Positions 38,103 to 48,451 are shown, counted from the first letter of the stretch. The stretch: 64,000 bases of DNA from Zymobacter palmae (GCF_003610015.1 NZ_AP018933.1:434001-498000), one strand, 5' to 3'. The notes: generated by a model not told the origin, from the letters alone. Translations and numbers: made by a program.

Positions 38103-39419
38103 CTAAGGCCAAGGCAGCGTTAGGATGACGTTCAGGCCATGCCATTCGCTTTCCTCAAGCCTCAGTTCTCCGCCGTGGTAATGCACGATCTGCGCCACGA
38201 TTCCCAATCCCAGCCCATGCCCTGATACGCGTTCGTCGAGCCGTGTACCGCGTTGCAATACGTCGGCGCGGCGGTCGGGGGCGATGCCGGGACCATCGTC
38301 TTCAATGTCGATCTGTAGCGCTTGATCGGTATCGGTGAACGTCATCCGTACGCGTGTAGTGGCCCATTTACCAGCGTTATCCAGCAGATTGCCTAGTACT
38401 TCCAGTACGTCTTCGCGGTCCCATGGCATTACCGGGTGAACATCGGGGCGGCTGGTGAAATGGATGTGCGGGTAGAGCGTGCGCAGCGTTTCCATCAGCG
38501 GAGGCAGGTCTACGTCCGGTGCAAAGCGAGCAGTATGGTTCTCATCGCGAGTATCTAAGCGGGCCCGTTGCAGTTCGCGCTCGACAAGGCGATGGATGTC
38601 ATCAAGGCGGTAGCGCAGTTCGTTTTGCAGGCGCGGATGCTCCTTCAACTCCTGGTGTGAAAGCAGCGATTCCATCACCGCCAAGGGTGTCTTCAGCGCA
38701 TGGCTGAGGTTGGCGATGCCATCCCGCGAGCGCTTGAGTACTTTGTCGATGCGTTCCAGCTGATGGTTGAGTTCGTTAACGACCGGGGCCACTTCGCGTG
38801 GCACGGCCGTGGTCAGCTGCATCTGATGGCCAGCATTGAGGCGCATCAGCTCTTCACGCAGTTGCTTGAACGGTCGAAGACTTGAGCGCACCACCATGCG
38901 CTGCACCATGACCAGAACAAGGGCCATCAAACCGCCCAGCCCCCACAGGTACAGGCGTATCCAGCCGAGTCGCCGAGTGATGGGGGTGTAATCGAGCGCG
39001 GTGGTGATGCGGAACGTGTGGTGGGCATGGTGGAACGTGCCCTGCCAGACCAGCAGTTTCTGATCATTGGGGCCGGCTACCAGCTGATAGCGACGATGGT
39101 TACTCAGGTCGGGTGCCGGAAAGTCCCATAACGAGCGGGAGCGCATAGGCGCATCGTTGTCCATCTGGATGGTGTAGTACATCCCTGAGTAGACACGTTG
39201 GTAGGCGAAAGCATCGCCTGAGAACTCATCATCGTTAAAATTGGGAGCACTACCGAGTGTCGCCGACATAATGCCTTCGGCTTCGGTTTGTAGGCGGTCA
39301 TACAGATAGGTTCGGACAGCGTAGTCGAACAGCATCATGCTGCCCTGTGCCAGCAGCAGCATAATCGTCAATGCCGTCAATAGTAGCCCGATGGTCAGGC
39401 GACGTGTCAGCGAGATCAC
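38103..39419 (-). CDS. Sensor histidine kinase
   Basis: 438 residues. Transmembrane helix 1 (about 8-28) is followed by a periplasmic sensor region to about 150 and helix 2 (about 152-172). A HAMP-like linker comes next, then the H-box [10 protein letters not shown] (phospho-accepting His near residue 242), N-box [10 protein letters not shown], and G boxes DDGPGI and GHGLGLGIV. It is of the PhoQ/QseC-like membrane type; the signal is unknown. The start overlaps the response-regulator stop by four bases, so the two form a pair. Confidence 0.93.
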   Translation of the reverse strand: MISLTRRLTIGLLLTALTIMLLLAQGSMMLFDYAVRTYLYDRLQTEAEGIMSATLGSAPNFNDDEFSGDAFAYQRVYSGMYYTIQMDNDAPMRSRSLWDFPAPDLSNHRRYQLVAGPNDQKLLVWQGTFHHAHHTFRITTALDYTPITRRLGWIRLYLWGLGGLMALVLVMVQRMVVRSSLRPFKQLREELMRLNAGHQMQLTTAVPREVAPVVNELNHQLERIDKVLKRSRDGIANLSHALKTPLAVMESLLSHQELKEHPRLQNELRYRLDDIHRLVERELQRARLDTRDENHTARFAPDVDLPPLMETLRTLYPHIHFTSRPDVHPVMPWDREDVLEVLGNLLDNAGKWATTRVRMTFTDTDQALQIDIEDDGPGIAPDRRADVLQRGTRLDERVSGHGLGLGIVAQIVHYHGGELRLEESEWHGLNVILTLPWP

Positions 39420-40102
39420 GAGGCAGAGCTGTTGCCACCGAAGCGGTAGCCCTGTCCACGCTGAGTCAGGATGATGCCGCGTCCCAGCTTCTGGCGGATA
39501 TGGTTGATGTGCACTTCCACCACGTTGGGGTTGCGCTCGTGCTCGCTGTCATACAGATGGTCGAGCAGCTGTTCTTTAGGGATGACGTGATCCGGGTGCA
39601 GCATCATGTAGCGCAAAATGGCGAACTCGGCACGGGTCAGTTTGATGGGGGCGTCGGTCTCGCTCTCGGTCAGCGTGGCCTGCTGGCCCGCTTCGTCGAG
39701 CACAACACCATTGACAGCCAGTTTAGGCGTCGGGCGCTGGCCGTGGCGGCGGCGCACCAGTGCCTGCAGGCGCAGCAGCAGCTCGTCGGGATGGAACGGT
39801 TTGGGCAGGTAATCATCGGCCCCCGCGCGCAGCCCGGTGATACGTTCGCTCCAGCTGGAACGAGCGGTCAGAACGAGGATCGGTGTATCGAGGCCCGCTT
39901 CGCGCCATTCTTCCAGCAGCTGTAAGCCTGGGCGTCCGGGCAGGCCCAGATCGAGAATGATGGCATCGAACGGCAGTTCGGTGGCCATAGTGGCGGCGTC
40001 CCGACCATCCGTGCACCAGTCGACAGCGTAGCCCGCCTGAGTGAACAGGGCATTGAGTTCATCGGCAAGAGGAACGTTGTCCTCGACAAGTAGCACTCGC
40101 AT
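39416..40102 (-). CDS. OmpR/PhoB-family response regulator
   Basis: 228 residues. The receiver domain starts [16 protein letters not shown] with acidic residues E7/D8, the phospho-Asp lies in [14 protein letters not shown] (near 51), and the conserved Lys is in YLPKPFH. The C-terminal winged helix contains [19 protein letters not shown] and the recognition helix [16 protein letters not shown] 40102 fits the family start; the 20 residues coded upstream do not. It lies between a PepSY protein and its kinase. Confidence 0.94.
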   Translation of the reverse strand: MRVLLVEDNVPLADELNALFTQAGYAVDWCTDGRDAATMATELPFDAIILDLGLPGRPGLQLLEEWREAGLDTPILVLTARSSWSERITGLRAGADDYLPKPFHPDELLLRLQALVRRRHGQRPTPKLAVNGVVLDEAGQQATLTESETDAPIKLTRAEFAILRYMMLHPDHVIPKEQLLDHLYDSEHERNPNVVEVHINHIRQKLGRGIILTQRGQGYRFGGNSSAS

Positions 40103-40118
40103 GGTTAGCAGTATCCAT

Positions 40119-40484
40119 TCAGTCAGATTCGGGGCGGTCTTTCGCCGTGTGGCAGGCCTCAAGGCTGCGGGCCTGGGCCGTCAGCGCATCGACGCAGATA
40201 TCTTCTACATAGTGGCCGTCATCCATAAGCTCAAGAAGATAGGCTGGATGCGGTCTGCCTGCATGCAGCGTCGCTTCCAGCAGCTTAAGGCCATGAAGAC
40301 GATGCTGTTGGTGCAGGCGCTCGACGATGCCCGATAAAGGTAGGATCGCGCCCGCTTGAGTCAGTTCCAATGCGGTATTCTGATCAAATTCCTCGGAATG
40401 TGCCAGTGGGGATGTCAGCATCCCTGCCAATCCTACGGCCAGCAGCATGCGCCGGCTTCTTGAGACAACGTTAGCGATGCGCAT
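40119..40484 (-). CDS. Small exported PepSY-like protein
   Basis: 121 residues with a signal peptide ([30 protein letters not shown]). A PepSY-like stretch follows: [20 protein letters not shown], then [37 protein letters not shown]. Such small periplasmic proteins often sit beside two-component systems and are thought to modulate the kinase. ATG 40484 lies inside the end of corB (14-base overlap). The response-regulator start is 16 bp downstream, so corB-pepSY-regulator-kinase may be one transcript. Confidence 0.8.
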   Translation of the reverse strand: MRIANVVSRSRRMLLAVGLAGMLTSPLAHSEEFDQNTALELTQAGAILPLSGIVERLHQQHRLHGLKLLEATLHAGRPHPAYLLELMDDGHYVEDICVDALTAQARSLEACHTAKDRPESD

Positions 40485-41760
40485 GTGATGAACGCTGATA
40501 GCGGACGTCGGCCGGGTCGAGCTTCCAGCAGCGCGCGCTGACGACAGCGTTGTGCTGAAGGGCGCTGACCTCGAACTGGTAGTTGTCGATGCGCATCGTG
40601 ATCGGGCCCTGGGGCAGGTTCTCCAGATGTTCGAGCAGCAGGCCATTGAGCGTTCGTGGCCCGTTAAGGGGGAGTTGCCAGCCCAGATGGCGGTTGATAT
40701 CGCGCAGCAGGGTCGATCCCGCAATGCGGTAACAGCCGCTTTCTTCTTCGAAGATTCCCGCTTGTGATGGCTGCACGTGTGCCGTGAAGTCACCGACAAT
40801 CTCTTCCAGAATGTCTTCAAGTGAGATTAGCCCTGTCACTTCACCGTATTCATCGACCACGACGCCCAGACGACGCCCGTGCTGTCTGAAGTTTAGCAGC
40901 TGGGTGTGAAGTGGCGTGGATTCTGGAATGAAATAGGGGGCACAGATGGCCGCTACGATGGCTGCGCTGAGCTGGGCGGGTTGATTGATAATCTCGGGTA
41001 CGTTGCGAATATGCAGGATACCCACCACGTTGTTGATCGTACTGCGATAAACAGGCAGACGGGTATGCTGAGTGCGGCGCAGCGCGGCCAGCAGGGTCAC
41101 ATCGTCCCAGTCGAGGTCAATACCGTCGATTTCGTGGCGTGGCACCATGATGTCGTCGACGGTGGACTTGTCGAGGTCGATGATCGACAGCAGCATCGAA
41201 TGGTTGCGGGCCGGCATCAGGCGTCCGGCATCGCTGACGATGGCACGCAGCTCTTCGGAAGACATAGCTGGTTCTTCGTTCTTGAGCTGGCGCAGGCCGC
41301 ACAGGCGCAGCAGATAGTTGGAAATCCCGTTGACCATCACGACCAGCGGAAAGCAGCAGGCCAGCAGCGGCGTTAGGATGCGCGAGCACGGCGGCGCGAC
41401 CTGCTCGGGGCGCAAGGCCGCCCACGTCTTCGGCATGACTTCACCGATGATGAGCATCGCCACGGTCAGGATCGTCGTGGCGATAAGCGCCGCTATGGAC
41501 GAGTTGGCGAACGTATTCATCGTCATCTGAGTGGTCAGCGACGCAGCGATGTTGCTGACCAGCGTATTGCCGATCAGGATCACGCCCAACAGGCGATCGG
41601 GACGTTTGATGAGGGCCAGTACGCGGCGTGCAGATTTGTCGCCGTTACGTGCGCGGTGCATCAGCCGATAGCGGTTGATCGCCATCATGCTGATCTCGGA
41701 CATCGAGAAAAAAGCACACAGAACAACCAAAACCAGAGTCAGAATTAACGAAAGCGCCAT
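40471..41760 (-). CDS. CorB/YfjD-type membrane protein (DUF21-CBS-CorC_HlyC)
   Basis: 429 residues. A DUF21/CNNM membrane domain of three to four helices occupies about 1-190. A CBS pair follows (ESIDLDKSTVDDIMVPRHEIDGIDLD... and VVVDEYGEVTGLISLEDILEEIVGDF). The C-terminal CorC_HlyC domain covers about 345-429. Members are linked to magnesium/cobalt export and resistance. The neighbourhood corB-ypjD-ffh is conserved in E. coli (yfjD-ypjD-ffh), which supports the call. ATG 41760 has GAGG five to six bases upstream; the 12 residues coded before it are not family-like. Confidence 0.9.
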   Translation of the reverse strand: MALSLILTLVLVVLCAFFSMSEISMMAINRYRLMHRARNGDKSARRVLALIKRPDRLLGVILIGNTLVSNIAASLTTQMTMNTFANSSIAALIATTILTVAMLIIGEVMPKTWAALRPEQVAPPCSRILTPLLACCFPLVVMVNGISNYLLRLCGLRQLKNEEPAMSSEELRAIVSDAGRLMPARNHSMLLSIIDLDKSTVDDIMVPRHEIDGIDLDWDDVTLLAALRRTQHTRLPVYRSTINNVVGILHIRNVPEIINQPAQLSAAIVAAICAPYFIPESTPLHTQLLNFRQHGRRLGVVVDEYGEVTGLISLEDILEEIVGDFTAHVQPSQAGIFEEESGCYRIAGSTLLRDINRHLGWQLPLNGPRTLNGLLLEHLENLPQGPITMRIDNYQFEVSALQHNAVVSARCWKLDPADVRYQRSSHAHR

Positions 41761-41928
41761 GCCATCCTCGCTAGGTGATCTCGGCGCAGGATACAAAATG
41801 GAACAGATAAAGCAATGCGCCGGGACAAAAAGAGCAGAAACCGTGATCCCATTTCTGTGCCGTTGCCGTCAGACATTCTGCGGTTTGCCGCAAGCCCGGG
41901 GATCGGCGGGCCTGCCGTTATCGGACGA

Positions 41929-42741
41929 TTATACCGCGGTTGCCGGTGCAGATAGCAGTAGATGGCTGCCGTAATAGGTCAGCAAAAGCAGCACGCTGCC
42001 ACCGAGGGTCCAGCGCACGGCGCGACGGCCGCGCCAGCCGCGATAGCGGTGTCCCCACAGTAGAGTGCCGAAGATCAGCCAAGTCATCAGTGCCAGCAAT
42101 GCTTTTGCTGATAGATACAGATCACGCACATGGAAGACGAACAATAAGCCGCTGACGATCGAAAGCGTCAACAGAATCATGCCCATGGTGATCAGGTCGA
42201 ACAGCACACGTTCCATACGCGTCAGGGCAGGTAGGGCTTCGACAATGCCACGCAGGCGGCGCATCTTAAGCGCGCGTCCTTGAATCGCCAGCAGCAGCGC
42301 CTGTAGCGCAGCCAGCCCCAGCAAGGCATAGGCCAGCACCGACGTGATGACATGGGCCAGCTCGCCCGCTGATAGGGGCAGTCCGGCGGGCTGCTTGGGC
42401 AGCCCGATCAGTGCCACTAGGCTCAATGCCGACAGCGGAAACAGAATCCCTGTCAGTGCACGCATAGCGCTGTAGCGGCTGAACGCCTTGACGATGAGGC
42501 CCATGCACCAGCAGATCAGCGAGGTGAATTCTAATGCGCCGAGTCGCAGCTCTCCGGTGGCGTTGAGCAGCAGATACAGCACGACGGCATGCAGTACGAT
42601 GGCCACGCCGATAGCGGCCTGTACGAGCGGTGGGCGTTCTATCGAAGGAATCTGGCGCATTAGCACCAGCAGCTGCCAGCCGCCGCTCAGCGCATAGAGC
42701 AGGATGGCCAACAGGGCAAGAGGAAGAACTAACGTCGTCAT
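41929..42741 (-). CDS. YpjD-type inner membrane protein (CcsA/cytochrome c assembly family)
   Basis: 270 residues with about eight hydrophobic helices of the cytochrome-c-assembly (CcsA/ResC) superfamily. Features include an early LLYALSGGWQLL, an HVITSVLAYALLGLAALQALLLA block and a C-terminal TYYGSHLLLSA. E. coli YpjD lies between ffh and yfjD just as here. Its biochemical role is not settled; a link to haem handling or to CorB is only suggested by homology and location. ATG 42741 is preferred over 42765 (AAGG about 8 bases upstream). It is divergent from ffh. Confidence 0.85.
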   Translation of the reverse strand: MTTLVLPLALLAILLYALSGGWQLLVLMRQIPSIERPPLVQAAIGVAIVLHAVVLYLLLNATGELRLGALEFTSLICWCMGLIVKAFSRYSAMRALTGILFPLSALSLVALIGLPKQPAGLPLSAGELAHVITSVLAYALLGLAALQALLLAIQGRALKMRRLRGIVEALPALTRMERVLFDLITMGMILLTLSIVSGLLFVFHVRDLYLSAKALLALMTWLIFGTLLWGHRYRGWRGRRAVRWTLGGSVLLLLTYYGSHLLLSAPATAV

Positions 42742-43149
42742 GTCCACAGCCTTGTGAGGCGCCATGCCTGAAAAAGGGCGCTGCCCGTGGCGCCACGGCG
42801 AACGGGCGTTCGTGAACCGGGGCTTGTAAGGGGCGGCATGGCGTGATGAGCGAGCAGTATATACCGTCCCACTATAACGGTAATGATGACGTCGCGCACT
42901 TCACTGCACCGGATGGATGGAGCAAGACCCCCATCGTGCGTATAATCGACCCCAAGTAAAGGTGAAGCAGGGACGCGCTGCACAGTTCGCGACGCTTCAT
43001 CATGACCCGATAATCAAGTGACGGCGGCCTCTCAATAGCCGCTGTCACTGTCATGGCGTTCTGCTTGCGACAAGCGGCAGGCCCACGGCAGTCGGGTTCA
43101 GGCATCCATTCTTACCCACTGGCGACGTTCGCCAGCGCTGGAGAAGACC
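42742..43149. other. Divergent intergenic region, ypjD to ffh
   Basis: 408 bp without a supported gene. A perfect TATAAT at 42941-42946 on the + strand is a candidate ffh -10 box, though no good -35 stands 16-18 bases upstream. The rest shows nothing recognisable. Confidence 0.4.
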
Positions 43150-44538
43150 ATGTTCGAGAGTTTGACCGATCGTCTGTCGCGGACGCTCAGAACTATCACC
43201 GGTCAGGCCAGACTGACCGAAGACAACATCAAGGACACGCTGCGCGAAGTCCGCAAGGCCTTGCTTGAAGCTGACGTGGCACTGCCCGTAGTCAAAAGCT
43301 TTATCGCACAGGTACGTGAACGCGCTGTCGGCACCGAAGTGTCGAAGAGCCTGTCGCCGGGCCAGCAATTCGTCAAGATCGTCCAGCAGGAGCTGGAAGC
43401 GGTCATGGGCGAAGCCAACGTTCCCCTCGAACTGAAGCACAAGCCTGCCATCATCTTGATGGCCGGTCTGCAGGGGGCGGGTAAGACCACCTCTGTGGCC
43501 AAGCTGGCCCGCTTCCTGCGTGAGCGCGAGAAGAAGAAAGTGCTGGTGGTGTCCACCGACGTCTATCGCCCGGCCGCCATCGACCAGCTTGAAACGCTGG
43601 CGAAGGAAGTGGAAGTTGACTTCTTCCCGTCCACGCCGGATCAGAAACCGGTGGATATCGCTAACGCGGCCATTCAGCACGGTCGGATCCAGTTCCACGA
43701 TGTCATTCTCGTCGATACGGCAGGTCGCCTGCACGTCGATACCGAGATGATGGATGAGATCAAAGCGCTGCATGCGGCGATCAATCCGGCTGAAACGCTG
43801 TTCGTCGTCGATGCGATGACCGGGCAGGACGCCGCCAACACTGCGAAGGCATTCCACGAGGCGCTACCGCTGACCGGTGTCATCCTGACGAAGGCCGACG
43901 GTGACGCGCGTGGTGGCGCGGCGCTGTCTGTACGTCAGCTGACCGGTAAGCCGATCAAGTTCATCGGGATGGGTGAGAAAACCGATGCGCTGGAACCGTT
44001 CCACCCTGATCGTATCGCTTCCCGTATTTTGGGCATGGGTGACGTACTCAGCCTGATTGAAGACGCCGAACGTACGGTCGACAAGAAGAAAGCAGAGAAG
44101 CTCGGCAAGAAGATTCGCAAGGGGCAGGGCTTCGACCTCGAAGACTTCCGTGACCAGCTTCAGCAGCTCAAGAACATGGGCGGCATGAGCAGTCTGCTCG
44201 ACAAACTGCCGGGCATGGGACAGGTCGCCGACATCGCCAAGAGCGGTGCCGCCGAGAAGGAATTCGCCAAGCTTGAGTCGATGATCAACTCAATGACCCC
44301 GGAAGAGCGTCGCAAACCCGAGGTCATCAATGGTTCGCGCAAACGCCGTATCTGTGCGGGTTCGGGTACGCAGATCCCTGAACTCAATCGCCTGCTGAAG
44401 CAGCACAAGCAGATGCAGAAGATGATGAAAAAGGTCAGCGGCAAGGGTGGCATGAAGAAAATGATGCGTGGCATGGGCGCATTGATGGGCGGTGGCGGCA
44501 TGGGTGGCCCGGGTGGAATGGGCGGCTTCATGCGCTGA
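43150..44538 (+). CDS. ffh: Signal recognition particle protein Ffh
   Basis: 462 residues. The N domain covers 1-90 and the GTPase G domain contains G1 GLQGAGKTT (near 106), the insertion-box DVYRPAAIDQL, G3 DTAGRLHVD and G4 TKADGD. The methionine-rich M domain starts near 300, with the RNA-binding RKRRICAGSGTQ motif (Cys where Ala is usual) and a Gly/Met-rich tail. It binds 4.5S RNA and signal peptides and targets membrane proteins to FtsY. GGAGAAG precedes ATG 43150. Confidence 0.98.
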   Translation: MFESLTDRLSRTLRTITGQARLTEDNIKDTLREVRKALLEADVALPVVKSFIAQVRERAVGTEVSKSLSPGQQFVKIVQQELEAVMGEANVPLELKHKPAIILMAGLQGAGKTTSVAKLARFLREREKKKVLVVSTDVYRPAAIDQLETLAKEVEVDFFPSTPDQKPVDIANAAIQHGRIQFHDVILVDTAGRLHVDTEMMDEIKALHAAINPAETLFVVDAMTGQDAANTAKAFHEALPLTGVILTKADGDARGGAALSVRQLTGKPIKFIGMGEKTDALEPFHPDRIASRILGMGDVLSLIEDAERTVDKKKAEKLGKKIRKGQGFDLEDFRDQLQQLKNMGGMSSLLDKLPGMGQVADIAKSGAAEKEFAKLESMINSMTPEERRKPEVINGSRKRRICAGSGTQIPELNRLLKQHKQMQKMMKKVSGKGGMKKMMRGMGALMGGGGMGGPGGMGGFMR

Positions 44539-44575
44539 TCAACCCCGTTGTCGATGCGCTTTTCGGGGAAAATGG

Positions 44576-44604
44576 TTTTCAGGTGTTGTAATTTCCCGTA
44601 GAAT
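44576..44604 (+). promoter_or_regulatory. Candidate sigma-70 promoter of the rpsP operon
   Basis: TTTTCA at 44576-44581, a 17-bp spacer and TAGAAT at 44599-44604, just after the ffh stop. The 220-base leader before rpsP contains a small hairpin around 44618-44649. Confidence 0.55.
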
Positions 44605-44825
44605 GCGGCGTCTTCGGAAATGGGCTGTCTCGACTACGATGGCCCATTTTCAGACTTGTCTGGCCGTGGCACGATTCGGCTACGGCAAGATCACGTCGGC
44701 AGTGTGCGTGGGGGTAAACCCTCAGGCGTACTATTGGCGTACCCGGCCTTCAGGCCGGCTCGTCGGGAAAGGCTGGCAGGCTGCCTTGTCTTTCCCGGTC
44801 AAGGAATCACTGAGAGGCAATAAAC

Positions 44826-45074
44826 ATGGTAACCATTCGTCTGGCACGTGGCGGCTCCAAAAAACGCCCGTTCTATCACCTGACTGTGACTGATTCTCGC
44901 AACGCTCGCGATGGCAGCTTCATCGAACGCGTTGGTTTCTTCAACCCGATCGCTCGTGGTGCTGAAGAGCGCCTGCGCGTTGATCTGGACCGCGTTGCAT
45001 TCTGGCAGCAGCAGGGTGCTCAGGTTTCTGATCGCGTTGCAGAACTGGTCAAACAGGCTCGTAAAGCTGCCTGA
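44826..45074 (+). CDS. rpsP: 30S ribosomal protein S16
   Basis: 82 residues, exactly E. coli S16 length. It starts [25 protein letters not shown] and contains [10 protein letters not shown] and [17 protein letters not shown]. It binds 16S rRNA during 30S assembly. It is the first gene of rpsP-rimM-trmD-rplS. Confidence 0.98.
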   Translation: MVTIRLARGGSKKRPFYHLTVTDSRNARDGSFIERVGFFNPIARGAEERLRVDLDRVAFWQQQGAQVSDRVAELVKQARKAA

Positions 45075-45106
45075 TTCAAGTGCGTCGATCGATAGGTGAG
45101 GCAGAC

Positions 45107-45646
45107 GTGAAGGACACCACCAACAGCAAGGCTCCTGCATCGGATAACGTGGTCATGGGTCACCTCATGCGCCCGTACGGTGTGAAGGGATGGCTTTGGG
45201 TCTATTCCCATTCCAACCCGATGGAGAGCATCCTCGACTATTCGGAATGGATCATCGAAAAGGGAGGCGTTCGCCGCCCGGTCAAGGTGATTCAAGGCCG
45301 TCGTCAGGGCAAGGGCGTGGTCGTCAGTCTCGAAGGCATCACTACTCGTGAACTGGCCGAATCAATGGCCAACGCACAGATCATGCTGCCGACGTCGGCG
45401 CTGCCGACGCTCGATCAGGGTGATTACTACTGGTATCAGCTGGAAGGCTTGCAGGTCATCACGCTTGAGGGCGTGGTACTGGGCAAGGTCGATCATCTGT
45501 TCGAAACCGGCGCCAACGATGTTCTGGTGGTGACGGGCGGACCAGACGGTCGCGAAAGGCTGCTGCCATATCTGCCGGATGATGTCATTCGTGAGATCGA
45601 TCTGGAGGCGGGCACCATGCACGTCGACTGGGATCCCGAGTTCTGA
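45107..45646 (+). CDS. rimM: Ribosome maturation factor RimM
   Basis: 179 residues. The N-terminal RimM beta-barrel (VVMGHLMRPYGVKGWLWVYS) is followed by the PRC-barrel (DQGDYYWYQLEGLQVITLEG...LLPYLPDDVIREID). It helps 30S head assembly near S19. GTG 45107 with GGTGAGG at 45095-45101 is preferred over GTG 45080. The intergenic distance to rpsP is about 30 bp. Confidence 0.95.
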   Translation: MKDTTNSKAPASDNVVMGHLMRPYGVKGWLWVYSHSNPMESILDYSEWIIEKGGVRRPVKVIQGRRQGKGVVVSLEGITTRELAESMANAQIMLPTSALPTLDQGDYYWYQLEGLQVITLEGVVLGKVDHLFETGANDVLVVTGGPDGRERLLPYLPDDVIREIDLEAGTMHVDWDPEF

Positions 45647-45649
45647 GTC

Positions 45650-46507
45650 ATGGCAGACAGTACTGGTAACGACGCCGTAAGTGACGCTTCTAGCGCTCAT
45701 GACACGGTAAAAGGTGACGCAGCGCTGAAACTGGGCGTGGTATCGCTGTTCCCTGAAATGTTCGATGCACTGACCCAACACGGTGTCAGTGGACGCGCAG
45801 TTCGTGAGGGCATCATTGATATCGGGTTCTGGAATCCGCGTGATTACGCCACCGACCGACATCGTACCGTTGACGATCGCCCCTATGGTGGTGGTCCCGG
45901 GATGCTGATGAAGGTCGATACACTGCGCGCGGCAATTCGCGATGCGCGTCAGTCGCTGATGTCTGAAGACGGTGTGCCGCCGAAGGTGATCTACCTTTCC
46001 CCGCAAGGGCGAGTGCTGGATCATACGGGGGTGCGCGAACTGGCTGATCACGGCCGTCTGGTCGTGGTGGCAGGTCGTTATGAAGGCATCGACGAACGCG
46101 TCATTGATGCGGATATCGATGAGCAGTGGTCGATTGGTGATTATGTACTCAGTGGCGGCGAGCTGCCTGCCATGGTGCTGATGGATGCTGTTGCGCGGAT
46201 GGTGCCCGGTGTACTGGGTCATGCCCAGTCTGCCGAAGAAGACTCGTTTGCTGACGGGCTTCTCGACTGCCCGCATTACACGCGTCCCGAAAGCATCGAT
46301 GGGCATGGTGTTCCTCCGGTCCTGCTGAGCGGCAATCACCAAGAGATTCGCAAGTGGCGACTCAAGCAGTCACTTGGGCGGACGTGGTGTTATCGCCCCG
46401 ATCTGCTCGAAGACAGGATGTTGACGAAAGAAGAGCAAACGCTTCTTGATGATTTCATCCGAGAATACGTCGCAAAAGGCGACGGCGGTGTGCAGCCACC
46501 CCGGTGA
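45650..46507 (+). CDS. trmD: tRNA (guanine-37 N1)-methyltransferase TrmD
   Basis: 285 residues. A SPOUT-class knotted methyltransferase with [18 protein letters not shown], the [11 protein letters not shown] motif and the AdoMet knot [27 protein letters not shown]. It modifies G37 of tRNAs to prevent +1 frameshifting. The first 25 or so residues (Ser/Asp/Ala-rich) are an extension relative to E. coli TrmD (255 residues); a later start is not obvious. It starts 3 bp after rimM. Confidence 0.97.
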   Translation: MADSTGNDAVSDASSAHDTVKGDAALKLGVVSLFPEMFDALTQHGVSGRAVREGIIDIGFWNPRDYATDRHRTVDDRPYGGGPGMLMKVDTLRAAIRDARQSLMSEDGVPPKVIYLSPQGRVLDHTGVRELADHGRLVVVAGRYEGIDERVIDADIDEQWSIGDYVLSGGELPAMVLMDAVARMVPGVLGHAQSAEEDSFADGLLDCPHYTRPESIDGHGVPPVLLSGNHQEIRKWRLKQSLGRTWCYRPDLLEDRMLTKEEQTLLDDFIREYVAKGDGGVQPPR

Positions 46508-46661
46508 ACGGGGGTGACAGGAGCGGGTGTCGCATGTAGGCACCACGACCAAGCGCCAGTGAACAGTATTCTGGCCGCTGCATGTCATCCACATCGATCC
46601 CCGCGAAGTTCGTCGGGATCCCGGTCCGAATCAGGATCGGAAGTAGAGAAGGTAGAGAGCA

Positions 46662-47018
46662 ATGAGCAACCGCAATAAAGTGATCCAGGCGATCGAAGCC
46701 GAACAGATGGGCAAAGAAATTCCGAGCTTCGGCCCGGGGGACACCGTCGTCGTTCAGGTTAAGGTTGTCGAAGGTACTCGTGAACGTCTGCAGGCGTTCG
46801 AAGGCGTTGTCATCGGTAAACGTAACCGTGGTCTGAACTCCGCATTCACCGTTCGTAAGATCTCTCACGGTGTTGGCGTTGAGCGTACCTTCCAGACGTT
46901 CAGTAAGCTGGTTGACAGCATCGAACTGAAACGTCGCGGTGACGTTCGTCAGGCTAAACTGTACTACCTCCGTGAGCGTAGCGGTAAGTCTGCACGCATC
47001 AAGGAAAAACTGTCCTGA
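46662..47018 (+). CDS. rplS: 50S ribosomal protein L19
   Basis: 118 residues, family length 114-120. Contains [47 protein letters not shown] and the C-terminal [27 protein letters not shown]. It lies at the 30S-50S interface. It is 154 bp after trmD, a gap that also exists in other genomes, and it ends the operon before the terminator at 47061. Confidence 0.98.
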   Translation: MSNRNKVIQAIEAEQMGKEIPSFGPGDTVVVQVKVVEGTRERLQAFEGVVIGKRNRGLNSAFTVRKISHGVGVERTFQTFSKLVDSIELKRRGDVRQAKLYYLRERSGKSARIKEKLS

Positions 47019-47060
47019 TGATGCGCTTGGCTGCCGCATCGTCGGCAGCCACTGCATACC

Positions 47061-47095
47061 AGAACCCCGCGACGCCTTGGTGCTCGCGGGGTTCT
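47061..47095 (+). terminator. Terminator after rplS
   Basis: A perfect 12-bp stem (AGAACCCCGCGA 47061-47072 with 47084-47095), followed by GCGTTT. It ends the rpsP operon. Confidence 0.8.
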
Positions 47096-47500
47096 GCGTT
47101 TGATGCCCCGAATTTTGGCACGCTCGCCATCCGATTTATCCACACCCCCTCTTCAGCTGAGGGGCTGTGGATGATTCGGCTAGAGGCGATTGCTGCCGCC
47201 CTCCGGACGGAGTGTCCGGGGACTGACTAGCGCATCGGCCTTATGCTGTCAGGTCAGATCGCTCAGTTTACGCTGCACGCTGCTGACGGGCAGGATTAGA
47301 GGTTCTGCGACCGCCTTGTCGGATCTGTAATGATGCCGCACGTGTGGGAAGAGGGTGATATCACACGGTGTAGGTGGGCTGAGTACAGCGTTTTCCGGCC
47401 TTTTATCACGGGCTACCTGTAGTAGGGTTACCAGCGTTGTTATAGTGCTATCGAGTATGGAATTCGGCGTGTGTGAACGCGCACAACGGGAGCGTGTCAT
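47096..47500. other. Intergenic region rplS to xerD with two further hairpins
   Basis: No gene is supported. A 12-bp inverted repeat with one mismatch sits at 47140-47151/47159-47170 and a 6-bp GC hairpin at 47203-47208/47214-47219; neither has a T-run. Their role is unknown, possibly mRNA 3'-end stabilisation. The xerD promoter should lie in the right half. Confidence 0.4.
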
Positions 47501-48451
47501 ATGACAGGATCAGTGTCGGTCGATGATCACCAGCGCATGGCGACGGCTCCGATTGCCCCAGAAGACGATGGTTTGATACAGCAGTGCCTCGATACGCTTT
47601 GGCTTGAACGAGGGGCTAGCGAACACACGCTGGCGGCATATGGGCGTGATATGCGCCACTGGGCAGGTTTTCTTGCCGCGTGGTCTGAGCATGGCCTGCT
47701 GGACGCTCGACACGACGATGCCGAGACCTTTCTTGAGCGGCGTCAGCAGGCAGGCTATCACCCACGCTCAAGCGCGCGTCTACTGTCAGCGCTGCGTCGC
47801 TTCTATCGCTGGGCACAGCTGACTCACTTCATTGATCACGACCCTCTGGCTGAAATAGCACTACCGCGCGTTCGCCCCGGGCTGCCCGAAACGCTAGATG
47901 AAGATGAGGTCGAGCGCCTGCTGGCAGCACCTGATGTCGATACGCTGATTGGGCTGCGGGATCGCACCATGCTCGAAGTTCTGTATGCTAGTGGACTGCG
48001 TGTCAGCGAGTTGGTATCGCTGCGCACTGATAGCGTCAGCATCCGTCAGGGCATCGTGCGAGTGATAGGTAAAGGGGACAAGGAGCGGCTGGTGCCACTG
48101 GGCGAAGAGGCGCTGGACTGGATTGAGCGCTATCTGAAAGAGGCGCGCCCCGGATTGGTGACGGACATTACGGTACCGCCGTTGTTTCCCGGTCGCCACA
48201 ATGGCTTTATGACGCGGCAGACCTTCTGGTATCGCATTAAGCACTATGCGCAGGTGGCCTGTATTGATAAGCCGCTGTCGCCGCACACGCTGCGTCATGC
48301 CTTTGCGACCCATCTGCTCGATCATGGCGCGCATCTGCGCGTCGTACAGGCTCTGCTGGGCCACACTGATCTATCGACCACCCAGATATATACCCACGTT
48401 GCACAGCAGCGATTGGAAGCGCTGCATCAGCAGCACCATCCGCGTGGTTAG
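47501..48451 (+). CDS. xerD: Site-specific tyrosine recombinase XerD
   Basis: 316 residues. The N-terminal SAM-like DNA-binding domain is LDTLWLERGASEHTLAAYGRDMRHW. The catalytic domain has the first Arg in ASGLRVSELVSL, Lys in KGDKERLVPL, HTLRHAFATHLLDHGAHLRVVQALLGH and the nucleophile Tyr in TTQIYTHV. With XerC it resolves chromosome dimers at dif. It is followed by dsbC as in Pseudomonas and Halomonas relatives. Codons up to ATG 47537 are not conserved in the family, so a slightly later start is possible. Confidence 0.94.
   Translation: MTGSVSVDDHQRMATAPIAPEDDGLIQQCLDTLWLERGASEHTLAAYGRDMRHWAGFLAAWSEHGLLDARHDDAETFLERRQQAGYHPRSSARLLSALRRFYRWAQLTHFIDHDPLAEIALPRVRPGLPETLDEDEVERLLAAPDVDTLIGLRDRTMLEVLYASGLRVSELVSLRTDSVSIRQGIVRVIGKGDKERLVPLGEEALDWIERYLKEARPGLVTDITVPPLFPGRHNGFMTRQTFWYRIKHYAQVACIDKPLSPHTLRHAFATHLLDHGAHLRVVQALLGHTDLSTTQIYTHVAQQRLEALHQQHHPRG

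Noticed and set aside
40485-40820. Longer N-terminus of the PepSY protein
   Set aside because: That part is the corB gene in another frame; the signal peptide begins at ATG 40484.
47501-48451. Phage or island integrase
   Set aside because: The tyrosine recombinase is XerD by sequence and by its position before dsbC and hom; no tRNA attachment site or phage genes adjoin it.
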